A stretch of 64,000 bases of DNA, from contig OV884015.1 of the NCBI GenBank assembly GCA_930367205.1, positions 107,014,509-107,078,508 of the forward strand. Reading direction: 5' to 3'. The notes under the pieces were generated by a model. The model saw nothing but the letters and a program-made list of their open reading frames with translations, was not told the DNA's origin and ran no database searches. The translations under genes and the position numbers were made by a program. This DNA comes from Acanthosoma haemorrhoidale (Eukaryota; Arthropoda; Insecta; Hemiptera; Acanthosomatidae). Positions 48,663-59,300 of the stretch are shown here, piece after piece; the first letter of the stretch is position 1; the number at the start of each line of letters is the position of its first letter.

Positions 48663-50522
48663 ATGGAAACACAACTTATGTTGAGAGGTGCCTCAAATTG
48701 GGAAGTTTGGAGGTTCCGAACTGTGATTATATTGAAGGCAAAAGGCACCTACGAAGTATGCATCGATGAAACGAAGCCGACGGATGAGAAGCTTTTAAAA
48801 GAATGGACTCTAAAAGATCGTTTGGCTCAAGAAATTATAACATCGAGAGTGGATGAGAGTCAACTGCGGTATTTACTTTCATGTGAGACGGCGTTCGCAA
48901 TTTGGAAGAAACTTTTAACTGTGTTTGATAAAAAGTCAGAGGTTAGTTTGCATCTTTTACAACAGCAATTTTTTACGTACAAATACGAAAATCAGGGAAT
49001 TTCGCATCACATATCTAGACTGGAGGATATGGTTTCAAAAATTAAAATATTAGGGGAGGAAATTTCTGAAAAAATGTTAATGACTAAAATTCTTATATCA
49101 TTACCCCCTGAGTTTGATCATTTTATTCCTGCCTGGGAATCGTCAGATAACAAAAATTTAAATGAGCTTATGTCACGTCTTTTAATAGAAGAGGAAAGAT
49201 TAACTTCTCGTAGCAGTGATAAAACAGATAGTGATGCTGCATTCTCTTCAAGATCAAAGCACTTAAGGTGTACCATCTGTTATAAACTTGGTCATGATAA
49301 ATCAAAATGTTTTAAGAATAAGTCAAACTCGAATACTAACAATTCTGTAAAACCTAAAACTTGCTTTTATTGTAAAAAGGCAGGGCACTTTATAAAGGAC
49401 TGCCAAGCTCTAAATAAAAAGGAAGGAAAAAATGTTGAAAGGCATGCGTATATGGCATTAGGCAATGAGAATATAATATCTAGTCATTTTTGGATTGTTG
49501 ATAGTGGTTCGACTGAACATATGACTCATGAACGTCATGTTTTTGAATTTATTAACCCAGTGTCAAGAACAGTAAAAATTAGTGACGGATCTTGTCTGGA
49601 GGCTGCAGGTATAGGTGATATTTCAGTTCAGATGTTCAATGGAACAGAATGGGTCCCCGGAATATTGAAAAACGTTCTTTTTGTTCCCGAATTAAAAGTG
49701 AGTTTATTTTCTGTAAGTTCCACCGTTGATAAGGGCCATACATTTGAAATTGTTGGTGAATCCTGCAGAATACTCGATAGAAACAATAAATGTTGGGCTG
49801 TGGGCACTAGGGACGGAATGATATATAAAATGCAAATAAAGCATGATAACATGTCCTCTGCTCATTCAAATAATACTGTCTCCACACTGTTCGACTGGCA
49901 CATCAAAAGGCCATCTCGTTTTCGGGATTATGACGCTGCAGCTAATTTCTGTGACTCTGAAGACATTACTCTTGCTGAGGCTGTTAGCGATCCAGGATGG
50001 AAAAGTGCAATGCAGGAGGAAATGGATGCATTGCGGAAAAACGCTACCTGGACCTTAGTGGATTTACCTATGGAAAAGAAACCTCTTACATGCAAGTGGG
50101 TTTTTAGGAAGAAATGTTCTGACAACAGAGAAAAGAAGAAAGCCAGGCTCGTAGTGAGAGGTTTTGAACAAAAACAAGGCGTTGACTTTACTGAGACATT
50201 CAGCCCTGTAGCCAGCTATGAAAGCCTGCGTTTTTTATTGGCTTTGGCAGTAAAGCAGAGTTACTTGCTTTATCAGTTTGACGTTAAAACCGTGTTTTTA
50301 AATGGAGAGTTAAATGAAGAGCTGTATATGCTGCAACCCGAAGGTTTTCAAGATGGAACAGAAAAGGTATGCAAACTACAGAAGAGTCTCTACGGTTTAA
50401 AGCAAGCCCCTCGAAATTGGAACTCAACATTCTCAAAGTTTTTATCAAGCAAAGGATTTGTTTCTTCAGCTGCCGACGAGTGTGTATATAGAAAGCTCGT
50501 TTGCAAAAATACTTTCTCATAG
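48663..50522 (+). CDS. Copia gag-protease-partial RT polyprotein, integrase missing, copy 1
   Basis: I start at the first in-frame ATG (METQLMLRG...), giving 619 codons; the frame is open 38 codons further upstream without an ATG. Order: Gag (residues 1-190, with 'LLQQQFFTYKYENQGISHHI' and 'KILISLPPEFDHFIPA'); CCHC knuckles 'CTICYKLGHDKSKC' (203) and 'CFYCKKAGHFIKDC' (234); aspartic protease 'WIVDSGSTEHMT' (DSG at 280); RT from ~432 with 'KWVFRKK', 'FSPVASYESLRFLLALA', 'FDVKTVFLNGELNEELYM' (first catalytic Asp) and 'SLYGLKQAPRNW' (577). The integrase expected between protease and RT is absent, yet the frame is kept. The final 'YRKLVCKNTFS' and the stop come from satellite sequence. YVDD is lost, so no RT activity is expected; Gag and protease could still be made. 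Confidence 0.9.
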   Translation: METQLMLRGASNWEVWRFRTVIILKAKGTYEVCIDETKPTDEKLLKEWTLKDRLAQEIITSRVDESQLRYLLSCETAFAIWKKLLTVFDKKSEVSLHLLQQQFFTYKYENQGISHHISRLEDMVSKIKILGEEISEKMLMTKILISLPPEFDHFIPAWESSDNKNLNELMSRLLIEEERLTSRSSDKTDSDAAFSSRSKHLRCTICYKLGHDKSKCFKNKSNSNTNNSVKPKTCFYCKKAGHFIKDCQALNKKEGKNVERHAYMALGNENIISSHFWIVDSGSTEHMTHERHVFEFINPVSRTVKISDGSCLEAAGIGDISVQMFNGTEWVPGILKNVLFVPELKVSLFSVSSTVDKGHTFEIVGESCRILDRNNKCWAVGTRDGMIYKMQIKHDNMSSAHSNNTVSTLFDWHIKRPSRFRDYDAAANFCDSEDITLAEAVSDPGWKSAMQEEMDALRKNATWTLVDLPMEKKPLTCKWVFRKKCSDNREKKKARLVVRGFEQKQGVDFTETFSPVASYESLRFLLALAVKQSYLLYQFDVKTVFLNGELNEELYMLQPEGFQDGTEKVCKLQKSLYGLKQAPRNWNSTFSKFLSSKGFVSSAADECVYRKLVCKNTFS

Positions 50523-53500
50523 GACGTTATTTCCAATTCACTAATTAATTTATAATGTTACGGTTGTTAACTAGTCCCCTGCCACTTTTTAACATGAAGA
50601 TTTATGAGGATCAGTATTGGTATAGAAAGCTCGTTTGCAAAAATACTTTCTCATAGGACGTTATTTCCAATTCACTAATTAATTTATAATGTTACAGTTG
50701 TTAACTAGTCCCCTGCCACTTTTTAACATGAAGATTTACGAGGATCAGTATTGGTATAGAAAGCTTGTTTGCAAAAATACTTTCTCATAGGACTTTATTT
50801 TTAATTCACTAATTAATTTTTAATGTTACAGTTGTTAACTAGTCCCCTGCTACTTTTTAACATGAAGATTTACGAGGATCAGTATCGGTATAGAAAGCTC
50901 GTTTGCAAAAATACTTTCTCAGAGGACGTTATTTCCAAATCACTAATTAATTAATAATGTTACGGTTGTTAACTAGTCCCCTGCAACTTTTTAACATGAA
51001 GATTTACGAGGATCAGTATCGGTATAGAAAGCTCGTTTGCAAAAATACTTTCTCATAGGACGTTATTTCCAATTCACTAATTAATTTATAATGTTACAGT
51101 TGTTAACTAGTCCCATGCTACTTTTTAACATGAAGATTTACGAGGATCAGTATCGGTATAGAAAGCTCGTTTGCAAAAATACTTTCTCAGAGGACGTTAT
51201 TTCCAATTCACTAATTAATTTATAATGTTACAGTTGTTAACTAGTCCCATGCTACTTTTTAACATGAAGATTTACGAGGAGCAGTATCGGTATAGAAAGC
51301 TCGTTTGCAAAAATACTTTCTCAGAGGACGTTATTTCCAATTCACTAATTAATTTATAATGTTACAGTTGTTAACTAGTCCCATGCTACTTTTTAACATG
51401 AAGATTTACGAGGATCAGTATCGGTATAGAAAGCTCGTTTGCAAAAATACTTTCTCAGAGGACGTTATTTCCAATTCACTAATTAATTTATAATGTTACA
51501 GTTGTTAACTAGTCCGCTGCCACTTTTTAACATGAAGATTTACGAGGATCAGTATCGGTATAGAAAGCTCGTTTGCAAAAATACTTTCTCAGAGGACGTT
51601 ATTTCCAATTCACTAATTAATTTATAATGTTACAGTTGTTAACTAGTCCCCTGCCACTTTTTAACATGAAGATTTACGAGGATCAGTATCGGTATAGAAA
51701 GCTCGTTAGCAAAAATACTTTCTCAGAGGACGTTATTTCCAATTCACTAATTAATTTTTCATGTTACAGTTGGTAACTAGTCCCCTGCCACTTTTTAACA
51801 TGATGATTTACGAGGATCAGTATTAGTATAGAAAGCTCGTTTGCAAAAATACTTCCTCATAGGACTTTATTTTTAATTCACTAATTACTTTATAATGTTA
51901 CAGTTGTTAACTAGTCCGCTACCACTTTTTAACATGAAGATTTACGAGGATCAGTATCGGTATAGAAAGCTCGTTTGCAAAAATACTTTCTCAGAGGACG
52001 TTATTTCCAATTCACTAATTAATTTATAATGTTACAGTTGTTAACTAGTCCCATGCTACTTTTTAACATGAAGATTTACGAGGATCAGTATCGGTATAGA
52101 AAGCTCGTTTGCAAAAATACTTTCTCAGAGGACGTTATTTCCAATTCACTAATTAATTTATAATGTTACAGTTGTTAACTAGTCCCCTGCCACTTTTTAA
52201 CATGAAGATTTACGAGGATCAGTATCGGTATAGAAAGCTCGTTTGCAAAAATACTTTCTCAGAGGACGTTATTTCCAATTCACTAATTAATTTATAATGT
52301 TACAGTTGTTAACTAGTCCCCTGCCACTTTTTAACATGAAGATTTACGAGGATCAGTATCGGTATAGAAAGCTCGTTTGCAAAAATACTTTCTCAGAGGA
52401 CGTTATTTCCAATTCACTAATTAATTTATAATGTTACAGTTGTTAACTAGTCCCCTGCCACTTTTTAACATGAAGATTTACGAGGATCAGTATCGGTATA
52501 GAAAGCTCGTTTGCAAAAATACTTTCTCAGAGGACGTTATTTCCAATTCACTAATTAATTTATAATGTTACAGTTGTTAACTAGTCCCATGCTACTTTTT
52601 AACATGAAGATTTACGAGGATCAGTATCGGTATAGAAAGCTCGTTTGCAAAAATACTTTCTCAGAGGACGTTATTTCCAATTCACTAATTAATTTATAAT
52701 GTTACAGTTGTTAACTAGTCCCCTGCCACTTTTTAACATGAAGATTTACGAGGATCAGTATTGGTATAGAAAGCTTGTTTGCAAAAATACTTTCTCATAG
52801 GACTTTATTTTTAATTCACTAATTAATTTTTAATGTTACAGTTGTTAACTAGTCCCCTGCTACTTTTTAACATGAAGATTTACGAGGATCAGTATCGGTA
52901 TAGAAAGCTCGTTTGCAAAAATACTTTCTCATAGGACGTTATTTCCAAATCACTAATTAATTAATAATGTTACGGTTGTTAACTAGTCCCCTGCAACTTT
53001 TTAACATGAAGATTTACGAGGATCAGTATCGGTATAGAAAGCTCGTTTGCAAAAATACTTTCTCATAGGACGTTATTTCCAATTCACTAATTAATTTATA
53101 ATGTTACGGTTGTTAACTAGTCCCCTGCCACTTTTTAACATGAAGATTTACGAGGATCAGTATCGGTATAGAAAGCTCGTTTGCAAAAATACTTTCTCAG
53201 AGGACGTTATTTCCAATTCACTAATTAATTTATAATGTTACGGTTGTTAACTAGTCCCCTGCCACTTTTTAACATGAAGATTTACGAGGATCAGTATCGG
53301 TATAGAAAGCTCGTTTGCAAAAATACTTTCTCAGAGGACGTTATTTCCAATTCACTAATTAATTTATAATGTTACGGTTGTTAACTAGTCCCCTGCCACT
53401 TTTTAACATGAAGATTTACGAGGATCAGTATCGGTATAGAAAGCTCGTTTGCAAAAATACTTTCTCAGAGGACGTTATTTCCAATTCACTAATTAAATTA

Positions 53501-54174
53501 TAATGTTACAGTTGTTAACTAGTCCCCTGCCACTTTTGAACATGAAGATTTACGAGGATCAGTATCGGTATAGAAAGCTCGTTTGCAAAAATACTTTCTC
53601 ATAGGACGTTATTTCCAATTCACTAATTAATTTATAATGTTTTGGTTGTTAACTAGTCCCCTGCCACTTTTTAACATGAAGATTTACGAGGATCAGTATC
53701 GGTACAGAAAGCTCGTTTGCAAAAATACTTTTTCATGGGACGTTATTTCCAATTCACTAATTAATTTATAATGTTACAGTTGTTAACAAGTCCCCTGCCA
53801 CTTTTTAACATGAAGATTTACGAGGATCAGTATCGGTATAGAAAGCTCGTTTGCAAAAATACTTTCTCAGAGGACGTTATTTCTAATTCACTAATTAATT
53901 TATAATGTTACAGTTGTTAACTAGTCCCCTGCTACTTTTTAACATGAAGATTTACGAGGATCAGTATTGGTATAGGAAGCTCGTTTGCAAAAATACTTCC
54001 TCATAGGACTTTATTTTTAATTCACTGATTAATTTTTCATGTTACAGTTGGTAACTAGTCCCCTGCCACTTTTTAACATGATGATTTACGAGGATCAGTA
54101 TTAGTATAGAAAGCTCGTTTGCAAAAATACTTCCTCATAGGACTTTATTTTTAATTCACTAATTACTTTATAAT
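50487..54174. repeat. 134-bp satellite array, block 2
   Basis: About 27 units between the two Copia copies. Its left part (50497 to ~51090) follows the unit-by-unit variant order of 46677 to ~47270, and its right part (from ~52665) is the same as the left flank of Copia copy 1. Confidence 0.97.
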
Positions 54175-54345
54175 TGTTGGATATTAATTATTATTAATAT
54201 GTTTATCGTTTCTTGGCAACACTGTCAAGTTGCCGCCATATGTTTTTTCTGTGTAACCTTCCAGATTGTATTTTGTTTATTGCTCAATACAGTTAGTTGT
54301 TTAAATTGGCCTTTTTAGTTTTGTTAAATAACCCGATTTTCAACA
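54175..54345 (+). repeat. 5' LTR of Copia, copy 2
   Basis: Same 171-bp TGTTGG...CAACA sequence as at 48345-48515, at the 5830-bp offset. Confidence 0.85.
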
Positions 54346-54360
54346 GGTTATGGGCCCAGG
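54346..54360 (+). other. primer-binding site, Copia copy 2
   Basis: 'ggttatgggcccagg' directly after the LTR, as in copy 1. Confidence 0.7.
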
Positions 54361-54492
54361 CCGTTTCTAACTGTATTTGTGGACATTAGCCGTCGTGTCA
54401 AGTTTGTGAACCGTGTCGGTGTGATCGCGTTTTTTTTTCGGACTTCTTGCTTGTTATTTTATTCGAGGTCTTTTCGCCTGTTACCTTTCGAG

Positions 54493-56352
54493 ATGGAAAC
54501 ACAACTTATGTTGAGAGGTGCCTCAAATTGGGAAGTTTGGAGGTTCCGAACTGTGATTATATTGAAGGCAAAAGGCACCTACGAAGTATGCATCGATGAA
54601 ACGAAGCCGACGGATGAGAAGCTTTTAAAAGAATGGACTCTAAAAGATCGTTTGGCTCAAGAAATTATAACATCGAGAGTGGATGAGAGTCAACTGCGGT
54701 ATTTACTTTCATGTGAGACGGCGTTCGCAATTTGGAAGAAACTTTTAACTGTGTTTGATAAAAAGTCAGAGGTTAGTTTGCATCTTTTACAACAGCAATT
54801 TTTTACGTACAAATACGAAAATCAGGGAATTTCGCATCACATATCTAGACTGGAGGATATGGTTTCAAAAATTAAAATATTAGGGGAGGAAATTTCTGAA
54901 AAAATGTTAATGACTAAAATTCTTATATCATTACCCCCTGAGTTTGATCATTTTATTCCTGCCTGGGAATCGTCAGATAACAAAAATTTAAATGAGCTTA
55001 TGTCACGTCTTTTAATAGAAGAGGAAAGATTAACTTCTCGTAGCAGTGATAAAACAGATAGTGATGCTGCATTCTCTTCAAGATCAAAGCACTTAAGGTG
55101 TACCATCTGTTATAAACTTGGTCATGATAAATCAAAATGTTTTAAGAATAAGTCAAACTCGAATACTAACAATTCTGTAAAACCTAAAACTTGCTTTTAT
55201 TGTAAAAAGGCAGGGCACTTTATAAAGGACTGCCAAGCTCTAAATAAAAAGGAAGGAAAAAATGTTGAAAGGCATGCGTATATGGCATTAGGCAATGAGA
55301 ATATAATATCTAGTCATTTTTGGATTGTTGATAGTGGTTCGACTGAACATATGACTCATGAACGTCATGTTTTTGAATTTATTAACCCAGTGTCAAGAAC
55401 AGTAAAAATTAGTGACGGATCTTGTCTGGAGGCTGCAGGTATAGGTGATATTTCAGTTCAGATGTTCAATGGAACAGAATGGGTCCCCGGAATATTGAAA
55501 AACGTTCTTTTTGTTCCCGAATTAAAAGTGAGTTTATTTTCTGTAAGTTCCACCGTTGATAAGGGCCATACATTTGAAATTGTTGGTGAATCCTGCAGAA
55601 TACTCGATAGAAACAATAAATGTTGGGCTGTGGGCACTAGGGACGGAATGATATATAAAATGCAAATAAAGCATGATAACATGTCCTCTGCTCATTCAAA
55701 TAATACTGTCTCCACACTGTTCGACTGGCACATCAAAAGGCCATCTCGTTTTCGGGATTATGACGCTGCAGCTAATTTCTGTGACTCTGAAGACATTACT
55801 CTTGCTGAGGCTGTTAGCGATCCAGGATGGAAAAGTGCAATGCAGGAGGAAATGGATGCATTGCGGAAAAACGCTACCTGGACCTTAGTGGATTTACCTA
55901 TGGAAAAGAAACCTCTTACATGCAAGTGGGTTTTTAGGAAGAAATGTTCTGACAACAGAGAAAAGAAGAAAGCCAGGCTCGTAGTGAGAGGTTTTGAACA
56001 AAAACAAGGCGTTGACTTTACTGAGACATTCAGCCCTGTAGCCAGCTATGAAAGCCTGCGTTTTTTATTGGCTTTGGCAGTAAAGCAGAGTTACTTGCTT
56101 TATCAGTTTGACGTTAAAACCGTGTTTTTAAATGGAGAGTTAAATGAAGAGCTGTATATGCTGCAACCCGAAGGTTTTCAAGATGGAACAGAAAAGGTAT
56201 GCAAACTACAGAAGAGTCTCTACGGTTTAAAGCAAGCCCCTCGAAATTGGAACTCAACATTCTCAAAGTTTTTATCAAGCAAAGGATTTGTTTCTTCAGC
56301 TGCCGACGAGTGTGTATATAGAAAGCTCGTTTGCAAAAATACTTTCTCATAG
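54493..56352 (+). CDS. Copia gag-protease-partial RT polyprotein, copy 2
   Basis: Codon-for-codon the same 619-residue product as 48663-50522: Gag, two CCHC zinc knuckles, DSG protease, no integrase, and RT up to just past YGLKQAPR, then a satellite-derived tail and TAG. The lack of any stop or substitution relative to copy 1 points to very recent duplication or gene conversion. Confidence 0.9.
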   Translation: METQLMLRGASNWEVWRFRTVIILKAKGTYEVCIDETKPTDEKLLKEWTLKDRLAQEIITSRVDESQLRYLLSCETAFAIWKKLLTVFDKKSEVSLHLLQQQFFTYKYENQGISHHISRLEDMVSKIKILGEEISEKMLMTKILISLPPEFDHFIPAWESSDNKNLNELMSRLLIEEERLTSRSSDKTDSDAAFSSRSKHLRCTICYKLGHDKSKCFKNKSNSNTNNSVKPKTCFYCKKAGHFIKDCQALNKKEGKNVERHAYMALGNENIISSHFWIVDSGSTEHMTHERHVFEFINPVSRTVKISDGSCLEAAGIGDISVQMFNGTEWVPGILKNVLFVPELKVSLFSVSSTVDKGHTFEIVGESCRILDRNNKCWAVGTRDGMIYKMQIKHDNMSSAHSNNTVSTLFDWHIKRPSRFRDYDAAANFCDSEDITLAEAVSDPGWKSAMQEEMDALRKNATWTLVDLPMEKKPLTCKWVFRKKCSDNREKKKARLVVRGFEQKQGVDFTETFSPVASYESLRFLLALAVKQSYLLYQFDVKTVFLNGELNEELYMLQPEGFQDGTEKVCKLQKSLYGLKQAPRNWNSTFSKFLSSKGFVSSAADECVYRKLVCKNTFS

Positions 56353-59300
56353 GACGTTATTTCCAATTCACTAATTAATTTATAATGTTACGGTTGTTAA
56401 CTAGTCCCCTGCCACTTTTTAACATGAAGATTTATGAGGATCAGTATTGGTATAGAAAGCTCGTTTGCAAAAATACTTTCTCATAGGACGTTATTTCCAA
56501 TTCACTAATTAATTTATAATGTTACAGTTGTTAACTAGTCCCCTGCCACTTTTTAACATGAAGATTTACGAGGATCAGTATTGGTATAGAAAGCTTGTTT
56601 GCAAAAATACTTTCTCATAGGACTTTATTTTTAATTCACTAATTAATTTTTAATGTTACAGTTGTTAACTAGTCCCCTGCTACTTTTTAACATGAAGATT
56701 TACGAGGATCAGTATCGGTATAGAAAGCTCGTTTGCAAAAATACTTTCTCAGAGGACGTTATTTCCAAATCACTAATTAATTAATAATGTTACGGTTGTT
56801 AACTAGTCCCCTGCAACTTTTTAACATGAAGATTTACGAGGATCAGTATCGGTATAGAAAGCTCGTTTGCAAAAATACTTTCTCATAGGACGTTATTTCC
56901 AATTCACTAATTAATTTATAATGTTACAGTTGTTAACTAGTCCCATGCTACTTTTTAACATGAAGATTTACGAGGATCAGTATCGGTATAGAAAGCTCGT
57001 TTGCAAAAATACTTTCTCAGAGGACGTTATTTCCAATTCACTAATTAATTTATAATGTTACAGTTGTTAACTAGTCCCATGCTACTTTTTAACATGAAGA
57101 TTTACGAGGAGCAGTATCGGTATAGAAAGCTCGTTTGCAAAAATACTTTCTCAGAGGACGTTATTTCCAATTCACTAATTAATTTATAATGTTACAGTTG
57201 TTAACTAGTCCCATGCTACTTTTTAACATGAAGATTTACGAGGATCAGTATCGGTATAGAAAGCTCGTTTGCAAAAATACTTTCTCAGAGGACGTTATTT
57301 CCAATTCACTAATTAATTTATAATGTTACAGTTGTTAACTAGTCCGCTGCCACTTTTTAACATGAAGATTTACGAGGATCAGTATCGGTATAGAAAGCTC
57401 GTTTGCAAAAATACTTTCTCAGAGGACGTTATTTCCAATTCACTAATTAATTTATAATGTTACAGTTGTTAACTAGTCCCCTGCCACTTTTTAACATGAA
57501 GATTTACGAGGATCAGTATCGGTATAGAAAGCTCGTTAGCAAAAATACTTTCTCAGAGGACGTTATTTCCAATTCACTAATTAATTTTTCATGTTACAGT
57601 TGGTAACTAGTCCCCTGCCACTTTTTAACATGATGATTTACGAGGATCAGTATTAGTATAGAAAGCTCGTTTGCAAAAATACTTCCTCATAGGACTTTAT
57701 TTTTAATTCACTAATTACTTTATAATGTTACAGTTGTTAACTAGTCCGCTACCACTTTTTAACATGAAGATTTACGAGGATCAGTATCGGTATAGAAAGC
57801 TCGTTTGCAAAAATACTTTCTCAGAGGACGTTATTTCCAATTCACTAATTAATTTATAATGTTACAGTTGTTAACTAGTCCCATGCTACTTTTTAACATG
57901 AAGATTTACGAGGATCAGTATCGGTATAGAAAGCTCGTTTGCAAAAATACTTTCTCAGAGGACGTTATTTCCAATTCACTAATTAATTTATAATGTTACA
58001 GTTGTTAACTAGTCCCCTGCCACTTTTTAACATGAAGATTTACGAGGATCAGTATCGGTATAGAAAGCTCGTTTGCAAAAATACTTTCTCAGAGGACGTT
58101 ATTTCCAATTCACTAATTAATTTATAATGTTACAGTTGTTAACTAGTCCCCTGCCACTTTTTAACATGAAGATTTACGAGGATCAGTATCGGTATAGAAA
58201 GCTCGTTTGCAAAAATACTTTCTCAGAGGACGTTATTTCCAATTCACTAATTAATTTATAATGTTACAGTTGTTAACTAGTCCCCTGCCACTTTTTAACA
58301 TGAAGATTTACGAGGATCAGTATCGGTATAGAAAGCTCGTTTGCAAAAATACTTTCTCAGAGGACGTTATTTCCAATTCACTAATTAATTTATAATGTTA
58401 CAGTTGTTAACTAGTCCCATGCTACTTTTTAACATGAAGATTTACGAGGATCAGTATCGGTATAGAAAGCTCGTTTGCAAAAATACTTTCTCAGAGGACG
58501 TTATTTCCAATTCACTAATTAATTTATAATGTTACAGTTGTTAACTAGTCCCATGCTACTTTTTAACATGAAGATTTACGAGGATCAGTATCGGTATAGA
58601 AAGCTCGTTTGCAAAAATACTTTCTCAGAGGACGTTATTTCCAATTCACTAATTAATTTATAATGTTACAGTTGTTAACTAGTCCCATGCTACTTTTTAA
58701 CATGAAGATTTACGAGGATCAGTATCGGTATAGAAAGCTCGTTTGCAAAAATACTTTCTCAGAGGACGTTATTTCCAATTCACTAATTAATTTATAATGT
58801 TACAGTTGTTAACTAGTCCCCTGCCACTTTTTAACATGAAGATTTACGAGGATCAGTATCGGTATAGAAAGCTCGTTTGCAAAAATACTTTCTCAGAGGA
58901 CGTTATTTCCAATTCACTAATTAATTTATAATGTTACAGTTGTTAACTAGTCCCCTGCCACTTTTTAACATGAAGATTTACGAGGATCAGTATCGGTATA
59001 GAAAGCTCGTTTGCAAAAATACTTTCTCAGAGGACGTTATTTCCAATTCACTAATTAATTTATAATGTTACAGTTGTTAACTAGTCCGCTGCCACTTTTT
59101 AACATGAAGATTTACGAGGATCAGTATCGGTATAGAAAGCTCGTTTGCAAAAATACTTTCTCAGAAGACGTTATTTCCAATTCACTAATTAATTTATAAT
59201 GTTACAGTTGTGAACTAGTCCCATGCTACTTTTTAACATGAAGATTTACGAGGATCAGTATCGGTATAGAAAGCTCGTTTGCAAAAATACTTTCTCAGAG

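Larger units (their letters stand above)
48345..50490 (+). mobile_element. truncated Copia retrotransposon, copy 1
   Basis: Inserted in the 134-bp array. It has a 5' LTR (48345-48515), a primer-binding site, and a single frame for gag, protease and a partial reverse transcriptase. Integrase, the RT YVDD region, RNase H and the 3' LTR are missing. At the right the RT frame runs directly into a satellite unit at 'tatagaaagctcg' (from about 50487). No target duplication can be tested because the 3' end is lost. The copy at 54175-56320 looks identical. Confidence 0.92.
54175..56320 (+). mobile_element. truncated Copia retrotransposon, copy 2
   Basis: The second occurrence of the same fragment, offset 5830 bp from copy 1, with the same left satellite junction and the same right fusion at 'tatagaaagctcg'. 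Identical junctions show that it arose by duplication of the surrounding DNA, not by a second transposition. Confidence 0.92.
46835..58494. repeat. 5830-bp satellite-plus-Copia duplication, two units
   Basis: Sequence at 46835-52722 matches 52665-58552 with a constant offset of 5830 bp, covering about 1.5 kb of 134-bp satellite, the Copia fragment and ~2.2 kb more satellite. I saw no difference between the two within these limits. On the left, mismatches begin at 46834 (tcat/tcag). On the right, they begin at 52723/58553 (ccctg/ccatg). The two Copia frames translate identically. Confidence 0.9.

Noticed and set aside
49628..50520. Minus-strand and alternate-phase frames inside the Copia polyprotein
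   Set aside because: They are antisense or out-of-phase shadows of the gag-protease-RT frame with no motifs of their own.
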